Source: a bacterium (GTDB lineage Bacteria > Arandabacterota > Arandabacteria > Arandabacterales > JALGWA01). Taken from it: a DNA stretch of 17,038 bases. The stretch covers positions 1-17,038 of the forward strand of contig JALGWA010000017.1 of assembly GCA_025774425.1 (NCBI GenBank), in the 5' to 3' direction. A model generated the notes under the pieces. It worked only from the letters and a program-made list of their open reading frames with translations. It searched no databases and had not been told where the DNA came from. Below, piece after piece: positions 1 through 6,990 of the stretch (position 1 is its first letter; the number at the start of each line of letters is the position of its first letter). A program made the position numbers and the translations under genes.

Positions 1-3000
1 CTCGATGAGATCGTCCATGCGGCCGAGGATCTCGCCGCGGTTGCCGTACTCGCGCATCATCTCCTCGAGGCCCTTGCGGACGCTCTCCTGCTCGGCCGCG
101 AGCCGCGCCATCTGCGCGCGCGCCTCCATGCTCAACCCGCCGCTCTCGTTGAAGAGCTCCTGCGTCCCCGTGTTTATGCCCATCTGCCGGCAGCTCATGT
201 TCTGGAGGCTGTTCATGGCGTCGCACATGCTGCTCGAGGACGAGCATGAGGAGGCCTTGTCCGTGGCCTCGGCGATGCTCGCTATGAGGGCGTTCATGTA
301 CCCGAGGGCCGTTTTCATGTTGCCCGCCGCGCGGCCGCCGCGCCCCTCGTGCAGGTCGCCCGCCGCCTTCTCCATGTTCTCCCCCACGGCGAGGGCCGTC
401 TTGGCGAGTTCGGGCGGGATGAAGGGGCTCATCTTCGAGACCTCGAACAGGCGCTCCGCCGCCCTGTCCAGAGCCTCCTTGTAAACCATCTCACGGCGCG
501 CGAGGTCCGCCGCGTCAACGCCCGCCCGGCCGTCGGCGACGCCCGCCATGACGTCCTCGTGCCGCGCGGACACCTCGCGCAGCCCGTTCATGACATCCGT
601 CAGCGCATCGAGTATCTCCTTCTGCAGGCCGCCCTGCAGGGTCATCTTGGCGTCGGAGATCATCCGGTTGAGTTCCTCGAGATCGCTCTCTATGTCCTGC
701 CCCGTGCTCAGGGCCTGTTGCCTCTTACCCCGGCTCATCGACGAGGCCTTGCTGTCCATCTTGCGGCTCGTTTCCCTTGATTCCATGAACTCGCCGGCCT
801 CCTCCACCTCGCCCGCGGCCCGCTCGCCGGCCGCGCGGAGGTCCTCGCCGAGCTGGTCCATCATGCCGGCGAGTCCCTCGAGGTCGTCGCGGAGGCCGCG
901 CTCGGTCTCGGCCGCCTCCTCGAGGTCGCCGCCCCGCTCGAGGCCCTCGTTGACGGCCTTCTCGCCGTCGAGGATCTTCTCGGCCAGACTCTCCACGGCG
1001 TCCATGTCCTGCTCGAGCTTGAGGCGCTTGAGCATCTCTATGGTGGCGTCGAGGCGCCGCATGAGGTCTTCCTGGCTGAGATCGAGTTCCCTCATGGCCT
1101 GCTCGATGTCCTCGGGCGCGAGCTGCTTCATGGCCTCCCGCATCCTCTCGAGGGCCTGCATGAATTCCTCGGTCGCAACTTCGTCGAGCAGGCGCCTTAT
1201 CTCCTCCATCTTGGCTATGACCTCGAAGGAGACCAGATCGCTCTCGCTCATCATGTCCAGGGTCTCGTCCATGGAGGAGACGATGTCCTCGATGTCGGAG
1301 GCGAGTTCGCTCTGCCGGTCGAGGCCCTTCTTCATGGCCTGCTCCTTCTCCCAGTCCATCTCCTCGCCCCGCTTGAGGTCGTCGGCGAGGTCGTCCATGG
1401 CCTCCGCGGCCTTTTCCAGCTCCTCGGCCACCTCTTCGAGGTCGGCGACCTCGTCCTCCTGGCGGTCCTCGATTTCCCGGTAGACGTCATAGGGCGTGGG
1501 AACCCTGGCGACGTACGTCGCCGTCCTCGCGAACTTGGGGCCCTTGAGCGCGTCGTTGTCCGCCACCTCGACGTAGTAGTAGACGGCTTCGCCCGGGAAG
1601 ACATCGAGGGCGCCCACATCCCAGTTGTAATCGCATCGGGCCTCGGTCTTTCCGGTATAGGGGAGATCGACATGACCGGACTCGGCCGGCGTCTTGTATC
1701 CGATTCTCATCAGCGAGATGCCGTAGTCGTCGAGGGCGCGCACCGAGAGCGGCACGAGCATGTCGGCTTCGAGCAGCATCTCCTTCGCCGGGCTCTCGAT
1801 CCTGACATACGGCGGCTCGTCCTGGACGATGCGGACCGAATGCGGGCCGTGCGCGCCGCCGGTCTCCGCCCCCGCCGCCACGATCTCGAGCGAGTAGGTG
1901 AAGTCGTCGACGAGGTTCGTCGTGTAGCCGGCCGAGTCGCCACGCAAGGTGAAGTAGTCGATCGACCGGCCTCCCCCCGGCTCCTCCACGACGAAACGTA
2001 CGCTGTCGGCGGGCGCACTCGTCGCGAGCGCGAAATCCGCGCGCGTCCCGAAGAGGGCCGTAACGTCCCAGACGCCCTCGGGGGCCACCCGCGCCCGGAG
2101 GCCCGTGTAGGCCGGGGGGGTCAGGCGGATTACGCCGCCCGTGATCCGCGGGTGCTCGAATACGGAGACGCGATAGGTGCGCGTACGCTCGCCCGACACG
2201 CTGACGAAATAGTCCAGATCCTTCTCGATGCGCGCGATGCCCGACGTGAAGGTTCTCGCCCCGGGCGCGGCGGGCCCCGGCGCCCGGGCCATCTTGAAGC
2301 GCGTCTCCTCCCCGTCCGAGATGATGTGAAGCACGGCGTCGCTCTCGACGAAGCCCTCGACCTCCGCCCTTATCTCCAGGGGCTCCCCGGCGGCGATCTC
2401 GAGGTCCCCGGGGCTCACGTGTATCCCGACCCCGCTCTCGGCCGTGAGGCCGAGGAAGAACTTCATCCTCGCGAGCGAGTAGGCGAAGGAGTCCGGGCCC
2501 ACCGCCCTCCACAGGCCGCCCGCGGCCATGGCGGAGAGGAGCACGAGCACCTCGACCAGGAGGGCGCGCCTCCGCACTGCGACGGTGAGATCGAGGCTTC
2601 TCACCTTGGCCGTGATCCCCTCGATCGTCCGGTTGATGAGGACCCCGGAATAGCCCAGCCTGCCGCTGTCCGCCTCCGCGAGATCGAGTGCGGTGAGCAG
2701 GTCGAGGCCGATATCCTCGAGCTCCCGTCCCACCCGGGCGGCGTAGCGCCTGATGGACTGCGAAGCGCCGAGCGTCCCACGGAGCCGGTAGGCGAGCGCG
2801 CCCAGCGCCGCGAACGCCCCTAAGAGCGCCACCGCCCTCGATGCGCCCCAGGGGAGCCCGAGCACGATATCGAGCAGCGAGACGACGAGCCAGGAGAGCG
2901 CAAGCACGAGAAGCGCCCGCACGACCGCGGACACGGCCCCCAGCGAGACCGTCAGGGCCCTCACGCGCTTGAGACGGCCCGATATCTCGCCGATGTCGTA

Positions 3001-3015
3001 CTTCCCGGCTTCCAA
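1..3015 (-). CDS. DUF4175 family membrane/coiled-coil protein, 3' end beyond the window
   Basis: An uninterrupted reading frame runs from a TTG at 3015 to the left edge: 1005 codons, no stop. Residues ~25-77 hold two hydrophobic segments and ~150-170 a third. Residues ~180-500 look beta-rich and Ig-like (several short repeats ending in Pro/Tyr-rich turns), probably extracytoplasmic. From ~505 onward the chain is Glu/Lys/Met/Leu-rich helix, continuing to the edge as coiled coil, with a Ser/Cys cluster near residue 920. This order (membrane hairpin, Ig-like region, long coiled coil) and the adjacent DUF4159 gene match the uncharacterised DUF4175 family, often found with MoxR/DUF58/Bat-type genes. 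The TTG start is chosen because a strong purine-rich Shine-Dalgarno sits 4 nt upstream and the preceding gene stops 23 bp away. Probably cotranscribed with the DUF4159 gene. Function unknown; an envelope role is inferred. Family assignment is fairly sure, the molecular role is not. Confidence 0.85.
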   Translation of the reverse strand, partial: MEAGKYDIGEISGRLKRVRALTVSLGAVSAVVRALLVLALSWLVVSLLDIVLGLPWGASRAVALLGAFAALGALAYRLRGTLGASQSIRRYAARVGRELEDIGLDLLTALDLAEADSGRLGYSGVLINRTIEGITAKVRSLDLTVAVRRRALLVEVLVLLSAMAAGGLWRAVGPDSFAYSLARMKFFLGLTAESGVGIHVSPGDLEIAAGEPLEIRAEVEGFVESDAVLHIISDGEETRFKMARAPGPAAPGARTFTSGIARIEKDLDYFVSVSGERTRTYRVSVFEHPRITGGVIRLTPPAYTGLRARVAPEGVWDVTALFGTRADFALATSAPADSVRFVVEEPGGGRSIDYFTLRGDSAGYTTNLVDDFTYSLEIVAAGAETGGAHGPHSVRIVQDEPPYVRIESPAKEMLLEADMLVPLSVRALDDYGISLMRIGYKTPAESGHVDLPYTGKTEARCDYNWDVGALDVFPGEAVYYYVEVADNDALKGPKFARTATYVARVPTPYDVYREIEDRQEDEVADLEEVAEELEKAAEAMDDLADDLKRGEEMDWEKEQAMKKGLDRQSELASDIEDIVSSMDETLDMMSESDLVSFEVIAKMEEIRRLLDEVATEEFMQALERMREAMKQLAPEDIEQAMRELDLSQEDLMRRLDATIEMLKRLKLEQDMDAVESLAEKILDGEKAVNEGLERGGDLEEAAETERGLRDDLEGLAGMMDQLGEDLRAAGERAAGEVEEAGEFMESRETSRKMDSKASSMSRGKRQQALSTGQDIESDLEELNRMISDAKMTLQGGLQKEILDALTDVMNGLREVSARHEDVMAGVADGRAGVDAADLARREMVYKEALDRAAERLFEVSKMSPFIPPELAKTALAVGENMEKAAGDLHEGRGGRAAGNMKTALGYMNALIASIAEATDKASSCSSSSSMCDAMNSLQNMSCRQMGINTGTQELFNESGGLSMEARAQMARLAAEQESVRKGLEEMMREYGNRGEILGRMDDLIE

Positions 3016-3019
3016 GAGG

Positions 3020-3029
3020 CCCCCCTCCC
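3020..3029 (-). promoter_or_regulatory. Shine-Dalgarno that fixes the TTG start of the DUF4175 gene
   Basis: On the minus strand GGGAGGGGGG lies 4 nt before TTG 3015. No ATG or GTG is comparably placed, so this site supports the unusual TTG start. Confidence 0.6.
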
Positions 3030-3038
3030 GAATCCGTA

Positions 3039-3725
3039 CTAATGCGTCATAGCGTAAGCGACGATGTTCACCGCCATCCTGGCCGCGGCCTCCCGCTTCT
3101 CCGGCGGGTCCTTGTGCACCTCCGCGTCCTCGAGTCCGTCGCCTATATCCGTATTGAACGAGTAGAAGACGACCAGCCTTCCTTCATGCACAATGCCGTA
3201 GCCGTGGGGAGGGCCGCCGTGATGTTCGTGGATCTTGGGAAGACCGTTGGGAAAGTCGTAAACGATATGGTAGATGGGGTGGCTGAAGGGCAGCTCGACG
3301 AGCTCCTCGTCCGGGAACACCTTGCGGATCTCCCTGCGGAAATGCTCGTCCATCCCGTAGTTGTCGTCGGCCCACAGGAACCCGCCCGATGTCAGGTAGA
3401 GCCGGAGCCGCGCCGCCTCCTCGTCCGAAAACTTCACCCTGCCGTGACCGGTCATGTAGGCGAACGGGTAGTTGAAGAGCGACTCGTTCATGATGTCGAG
3501 CCTTACCTCCTCACGCGCCGTCTCTATGCCGAGATCCCGCTTCACCCGCGCGAGCAGGTTGGGCATGGACGTCGGGTCGCTGTACCAATCGCCGCCGCCC
3601 CGGTACTTGAGCCTGGCGATGTTGAACTCCTCCGCGGCCGCGCCGGCGGCGAGCGTCGCAAGGAGGAACAGAACCAGGCAGCAAACGGCCGGCGGCCCGA
3701 TCTTAGCAGGGTTCATGTGTTTCAT
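3039..3725 (-). CDS. Exported DUF4159 family protein
   Basis: 228 residues. Residues 1-32 form a signal peptide: charged start, hydrophobic core of Val/Leu/Phe, then Ala-rich up to about AAA-EEF. The mature part starts with the DUF4159 signature: an ARLKY strand, GGGDWYSDPT, then a Pro-Asn-Leu helix. A Rossmann-like body follows, with YMTGHG, a GGFLWADDN segment and a His-rich stretch (IHEHHGGPPHG, ~165-175). DUF4159 has no established function; it is regularly found beside DUF4175 and MoxR/DUF58 genes, and here the DUF4175 gene follows by 23 bp, so cotranscription is likely. The start could be Met1 (3725) or Met4 (3716). Neither has a strong Shine-Dalgarno; Met1 is kept because the charged signal-peptide N-region begins there. 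A promoter is visible at 3768-3797. Confidence 0.87.
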   Translation of the reverse strand: MKHMNPAKIGPPAVCCLVLFLLATLAAGAAAEEFNIARLKYRGGGDWYSDPTSMPNLLARVKRDLGIETAREEVRLDIMNESLFNYPFAYMTGHGRVKFSDEEAARLRLYLTSGGFLWADDNYGMDEHFRREIRKVFPDEELVELPFSHPIYHIVYDFPNGLPKIHEHHGGPPHGYGIVHEGRLVVFYSFNTDIGDGLEDAEVHKDPPEKREAAARMAVNIVAYAMTH

Positions 3726-3767
3726 CCACTTTGACTAACCGAGGGGAGGCCGCTCAGGTTCCAACCC

Positions 3768-3797
3768 AATATAACCCCGGCCGCGGGCCTAAGTCAA
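3768..3797 (-). promoter_or_regulatory. Sigma70-type promoter for the DUF4159-DUF4175 pair
   Basis: Read on the minus strand: TTGACT (3797-3792), 18 nt, TATATT (3773-3768). Shifting the -10 by one base gives a 17-nt spacer. The predicted start near 3761 leaves a leader of about 36 nt before ATG 3725. The AT-rich hexamer stands out in a very GC-rich background. Confidence 0.6.
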
Positions 3798-3878
3798 CTC
3801 CGGGGCATTCCGGGCCGCCCGAGGGCGCGTTGGGCGTACGATGCGCGGCCGGGGGGTGCGGAGCCCGTCCGGGGACTT

Positions 3879-4118
3879 CTAGAAGAGGCCGTCGTCATCG
3901 TCGGTGTCGAGCACGTCCATGAGTTCGAGATCGATGTAATCCTCGGACTCGATATGGTCCTCATCGCGCTCGAGGTCTTCTTCACCGAGGCCGTGCGAGT
4001 AGCATGACTCACAGAAGACCTTGTCCCCGTCCTCTATCATGCATCGTCTGCACAGGCCGACGCCGCAGGCCGAGCACATGGCGACGGCGTTCGCGCGCGG
4101 ATGATAGTGACATTTCAT
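3879..4118 (-). CDS. Small B-box-type zinc finger protein with acidic tail
   Basis: 79 residues from ATG 4118. Metal-ligand candidates are regularly spaced: Cys3, His6, Cys15, Cys18, Cys23, Cys26, Cys36, Cys39 and His42, with the HPRANAVAMC spacing typical of bacterial B-box zinc-finger proteins, which probably bind two zinc ions. Residues 46-79 are strongly acidic (Asp/Glu runs, ending DTDDDDGLF) with no membrane segment, whereas many bacterial B-box proteins continue into transmembrane helices. A GTG at 4130 would add four residues, but the purine-rich Shine-Dalgarno at 4127-4136 overlaps that GTG and is well placed for ATG 4118, so the shorter form is chosen. It has its own promoter and faces away from the phosphoesterase gene at 4355. 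A role as protein-interaction adaptor is inferred from the family only. Confidence 0.8.
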   Translation of the reverse strand: MKCHYHPRANAVAMCSACGVGLCRRCMIEDGDKVFCESCYSHGLGEEDLERDEDHIESEDYIDLELMDVLDTDDDDGLF

Positions 4119-4126
4119 TGGACCCG

Positions 4127-4136
4127 CCACCTCCTC
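4127..4136 (-). promoter_or_regulatory. Shine-Dalgarno deciding the start of the B-box gene
   Basis: GAGGAGGTGG on the minus strand lies 8 nt before ATG 4118 and overlaps the alternative GTG 4130, so it can only serve the ATG. Confidence 0.65.
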
Positions 4137-4176
4137 GAATACGGCTTATGAGAGCCGCAACCCGATTTCGAGACCC

Positions 4177-4204
4177 AATTAATACCAATCCCCGGGGTTG
4201 TCAA
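4177..4204 (-). promoter_or_regulatory. Promoter for the B-box gene
   Basis: Minus strand: perfect TTGACA (4204-4199), 16 nt, TTAATT (4182-4177) within an AT-rich island. The predicted leader is about 50 nt and contains a small inverted repeat (CGGCT/AGCCG, 4142-4157). The -35 lies 14 bp from the duplicated leader element of the divergent phosphoesterase gene. Confidence 0.5.
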
Positions 4205-4223
4205 GCGGAATGTGGGGAAGCCG

Positions 4224-4268
4224 CTCGGGGCGCCGGCGAGGGATCTTCGATGTTCAGTGGCGCCCGAG
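4224..4268 (+). other. Conserved potential hairpin in leader element copy 1
   Basis: Arm CTCGGGGCGCC (4224-4234) can pair with GGCGCCCGAG (4259-4268), with one bulged G and a 24-nt loop. In copy 2 (6996-7006 with 7031-7040) the loop is again 24 nt, and the single arm change (A to G) still allows a G-U pair. No T-tract follows, so it is not a terminator. Confidence 0.45.
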
Positions 4269-4319
4269 ACAGAGGCGGCTGCCCGCCGGGAGGGCCGCCC
4301 CCGGGCGAAGCCTTCGATA

Positions 4320-4347
4320 TTGCCCTGGTCGCGATGTCTGATAGAAT
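4320..4347 (+). promoter_or_regulatory. Predicted promoter of the first phosphoesterase gene, possibly leaderless
   Basis: TTGCCC (4320-4325), 16 nt, TAGAAT (4342-4347). The expected transcription start (about 4354-4355) coincides with ATG 4355, and no Shine-Dalgarno precedes any candidate ATG (4334, 4349, 4355). The corresponding pair occurs in leader copy 2. Confidence 0.4.
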
Positions 4348-4354
4348 TATGCGC

Positions 4355-5506
4355 ATGAGACGCGTCAAGAGATACATGCCGGCCGCGCTCGTGGTCATGC
4401 TGTCGGCGGTCGTGGTCGCACTCTCGCCGCCGCCCGCTGCGCGCGCATCCGGTCTCGACGCGCCAGACGGCCCGGGCCCGCCCTGCCCCTACACACCGGG
4501 CCGAGCCGACCGCGGGGCCGGCAGAGATCGACAGGCGGAGGGGATGCTCTTCTCATTCGCGGCGATTGCCGACTCCCACATATTCGCCTACCCGGAGGAC
4601 GACTTCCGCCATATCAAGGCGATCAGCATCTCGCGCGAGCTGCTCGCCAACTTCGTGAGGGACATCAACCAGCACGTCCCGCCCGTCGACTTCACCGTCC
4701 ACCTCGGCGACGTGACTGAAAGCGGCGCGTCCGAGGAGTTCGCACAGGCGGGCGCCATACTGGATTCCCTCGAATGCCCCCTCTACCCGGTCGTCGGCAA
4801 CCACGACAACTTCCAGAACGACGCCAAGCAGGCCTGGATGAAGTGCTTCGGACTCGACTCGACCCATTATGCCTTCGAGCGTCACGGCCTGCGCTTCATC
4901 GTGATCGACTGCACGCCCCAGCCCTACGACGCGGACCAGGTGCGCTGCGACTCGCTGGAGCGTGCCTGGGTTGAGCGAGAACTGGCCGCCAACAGCGACA
5001 TGCCGACCATAATACTCTCCCACTACAACATGTGGGAGAGGGGGTGGTGCGCGACCTTCGACACGACCTGCCATTACCAGGAGTACGAGGGCATGGCGCT
5101 GCTCAGGCAGGTTCTCGAAGAGGCCGGGAATGTCGTGGCCGTCATCAACGGCCATGTGCACGCCAACCGGGTGGAAGTGCACAACGGCATTTACTACATC
5201 GACATCAACGCGACCCTGGTCGGAATGCCGTCCATAAGGTACTTCTATGTCTATCCCGACCGCATAGAGGTGGACTACGAGTACATCTCGGACGGTGCCC
5301 TCTTGACCTACGTCCAGAGTCTGTGCCGGGCGTGCGCCTACTGCTTCAATCCCTACGCCGTTTGCCGCTTCATAGATGGCGGCGAGAGCGACAAGAGATT
5401 CACCATCCCCTGCCGCAGTCGGGCGGCTGCTGCTGCAGAGGACGCCCGCCCCACGGCGGTCCCGCCGGGCCCCGGGGCCGAGCCGGACGGGCCTTCCCGG
5501 AGGTAG
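4355..5506 (+). CDS. Exported calcineurin-like metallophosphoesterase, paralogue 1
   Basis: 383 residues from ATG 4355. An N-terminal signal peptide (MRRVKR, then a Val/Ala/Leu core ending near ARAS) is followed by a Pro/Gly/Arg-rich linker to ~62. The phosphoesterase fold has every metal-ligand motif: D73-x-H75, G118-D119, G148-N-H-D151, H223 and G266-H-V-H269. This predicts a dinuclear-metal phosphohydrolase of the class that includes CpdA/Icc phosphodiesterases; the substrate is unknown. Many cysteines, including a C-x2-C-x2-C-x6-C cluster after the core, suit an extracytoplasmic disulfide-rich protein. The C-terminus is a short Ala/Pro/Arg tail, lacking the extra domain of the next gene. 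Starts at 4334 or 4349 are possible. The long in-frame extension to 4004 is rejected because it crosses the B-box gene and the repeat and has no coding character. A tandem paralogue follows. Confidence 0.87.
   Translation: MRRVKRYMPAALVVMLSAVVVALSPPPAARASGLDAPDGPGPPCPYTPGRADRGAGRDRQAEGMLFSFAAIADSHIFAYPEDDFRHIKAISISRELLANFVRDINQHVPPVDFTVHLGDVTESGASEEFAQAGAILDSLECPLYPVVGNHDNFQNDAKQAWMKCFGLDSTHYAFERHGLRFIVIDCTPQPYDADQVRCDSLERAWVERELAANSDMPTIILSHYNMWERGWCATFDTTCHYQEYEGMALLRQVLEEAGNVVAVINGHVHANRVEVHNGIYYIDINATLVGMPSIRYFYVYPDRIEVDYEYISDGALLTYVQSLCRACAYCFNPYAVCRFIDGGESDKRFTIPCRSRAAAAAEDARPTAVPPGPGAEPDGPSRR
4571..5410 (+). repeat. Tandem duplication unit A (phosphoesterase core)
   Basis: This 840-bp coding block matches 5777-6616 at a constant offset of 1206 bp with no indels visible. 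The proteins differ at about 60 of roughly 286 positions by hand count. Identity is uneven: the first ~70 bp is divergent, while about 5021-5290 is nearly identical, with a 53-nt exact run at 5045-5097. Confidence 0.9.
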
Positions 5507-5553
5507 CCGGCGGGTCATTCGGCGGACTCCCTCTTCCTGCAGACGCGCGGCGC

Positions 5554-5583
5554 TTGACAAAGCAGTCCCGGTGCTGGTATAAT
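5554..5583 (+). promoter_or_regulatory. Consensus sigma70 promoter of the second phosphoesterase gene
   Basis: TTGACA (5554-5559), 18 nt, TATAAT (5578-5583): both hexamers match consensus exactly. The predicted start near 5590 gives a leader of only about 13 nt, just enough for GGAGGT (5592-5597), which lies 5 nt before ATG 5603. Confidence 0.8.
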
Positions 5584-5602
5584 CCTTCGCCGGAGGTGCG
5601 AG

Positions 5603-6925
5603 ATGCGGGTTCACCGACTCGAGTACCGGGTCTTGCCGGCCCTGGGCTTTGTCGCTGTGCTTGCCTGTGCGGCAGCCGGCGCCGCATTCGAGTCGCCCGG
5701 GGCGGACTCCAGCGGTTTCGGTCCCCCGCCGGCCCACGGGCCGGGCGACCCCGGCCGCAAGATGCCGGTGATCGCCGATTCCCACGTGACGCCGCACATG
5801 GCAGACGACTATCGCTATATCAAGGCCTCTAGTATTTCACGCGAGCTCCTCGCCAACTTCGTCGGGGACATCAACCGGCATGTTCCCCCCGTCGACTTCG
5901 CCGCCCACCTCGGCGACGTAACCGAGCATGGAATCGCGGGTGAATTCGCAGAGGCGCGCGTGATACTGGACTCCCTCCGGTGTCCTCTTTACCCGGTAGT
6001 GGGCAATCACGACAACTTCCAGAGTGACGCCAAGCAGGCCTGGATGGACTGCTTCGGCCTCGACTCGACCCACTACGCCTTCGACTACTACGGCATGCAT
6101 TTCATCGTCATCGACTGCACGCTCCAGCCCTATGTCCCCCCGCGTGTTCACTGCCACGCCGTCGAGCGCGCGTGGGTGCAGCAGGACCTCGCGGCCAATG
6201 CAGACAAGCCCGCAATCATCCTATCCCACTACAATATGTGGGAGAGGGGCTGGTGCGCGACCTTCGACACGACCTGCCATTACCAGGAGTACGAGGGCAT
6301 GGCATTCCTCAGGGAGATTCTCGAGGAAGCCGGGAATGTCGTGGCCGTCATCAACGGGCATGTGCACGCCAACCGGGTGGAGGTCCACAACGGCATTTAC
6401 TACATCGACATCAACGCGACGCTCGTCGGCAGGCCTTCCATAAGGTACTTCTACGTCTATCCCGACCGCATAGAGGTGGACTACGAATACATCTCGGACG
6501 ACGGCCTGTTCGGCCACGTCCAGGGCCTCTGCCCGTCCTGCATGTACTGTTTCGACCCGTACGCCGTCTGCGATTTCATAGACGGCGAGGAGGGCGACAA
6601 GAGATTCACCATACCCTACGGCGCCCAGGCCGCCGGCGTCGAATGCGGTGTCCCGCGTGCTTTCGATCTCGACATCGTGCGAGACGGAGCCGGGCGCCTG
6701 CTCGCCAGGATAGCGGGCGGCCGCGAGGGAATCGTCGCTCTCGCGGTGTACGATGTGCGCGGCAGGCGCATCGAGGCGTCGAAGGTCTACAAGGACGAGG
6801 GCGCAGTCGTCATCGACCTCGGCCGCGAACTCCCCGGACTAGCCGACATCTCGGGAGGCGTGTACTTCGTGTCGGCGACCATCGGGGGAACGACCCGTAC
6901 CTCAAAACTGCCCCTCGTAAAGTAG
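5603..6925 (+). CDS. Exported metallophosphoesterase with C-terminal sorting-like domain, paralogue 2
   Basis: 440 residues; ATG 5603 is fixed by GGAGGT 5 nt upstream. Signal peptide at ~1-28 (Leu/Ala/Val core ending GAAFES), then a Gly/Pro linker. Catalytic motifs match paralogue 1: D59-x-H61, G104-D105, G134-N-H-D137, H209 and G252-H-V-H255. The hydrophobic strand that normally precedes D-x-H is shorter here (KMPVIADSH). The C-x2-C-x2-C-x6-C cluster is kept. Unlike paralogue 1, residues ~350-440 form an extra beta domain with VYDVRGRRI and a SGGVYFV strand near the end, the pattern of FlgD-Ig-like or type IX secretion C-terminal domains. This suggests secretion or surface attachment rather than a free periplasmic enzyme; that is inference, as the sorting system is not in the window. 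The substrate is unknown. Confidence 0.9.
   Translation: MRVHRLEYRVLPALGFVAVLACAAAGAAFESPGADSSGFGPPPAHGPGDPGRKMPVIADSHVTPHMADDYRYIKASSISRELLANFVGDINRHVPPVDFAAHLGDVTEHGIAGEFAEARVILDSLRCPLYPVVGNHDNFQSDAKQAWMDCFGLDSTHYAFDYYGMHFIVIDCTLQPYVPPRVHCHAVERAWVQQDLAANADKPAIILSHYNMWERGWCATFDTTCHYQEYEGMAFLREILEEAGNVVAVINGHVHANRVEVHNGIYYIDINATLVGRPSIRYFYVYPDRIEVDYEYISDDGLFGHVQGLCPSCMYCFDPYAVCDFIDGEEGDKRFTIPYGAQAAGVECGVPRAFDLDIVRDGAGRLLARIAGGREGIVALAVYDVRGRRIEASKVYKDEGAVVIDLGRELPGLADISGGVYFVSATIGGTTRTSKLPLVK
5777..6616 (+). repeat. Tandem duplication unit B (phosphoesterase core)
   Basis: Second copy of the block at 4571-5410, offset 1206 bp. The run 6251-6303 is identical to 5045-5097. Sequence before and after this block is unrelated between the two genes. 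Confidence 0.9.
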
Positions 6926-6990
6926 CGGCCGGGCCCGTCAGTCCAAGGCCCAGACTCACCCGCGAGTTTCCCGCGGTCGGGACTGCTGTG

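Larger units (their letters stand above)
4219..4390 (+). repeat. Leader element copy 1 (upstream of first phosphoesterase)
   Basis: This block of about 172 bp aligns with 6991-7161 almost without gaps and with roughly 80% identity by eye. It covers upstream DNA, a promoter-like pair, the ATG and the first codons of the signal peptide (shared residues MRRVKR.MP.AL). Beyond it, the two downstream genes are unrelated. Two self-complementary segments persist in both copies: 4224-4268, and a GC-rich one at about 4286-4305. Confidence 0.8.

Noticed and set aside
1487..2823. Open frames on both strands overlapping the DUF4175 gene
   Set aside because: Arg/Gly/Pro-rich shadows; the TTG-initiated frame has consistent domains and coiled-coil composition across 1005 codons.
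4004..4354. In-frame upstream extension of the first phosphoesterase
   Set aside because: It crosses the B-box gene, its promoter and the repeated non-coding leader; the translation is low-complexity and Arg/Pro-rich with no family resemblance.
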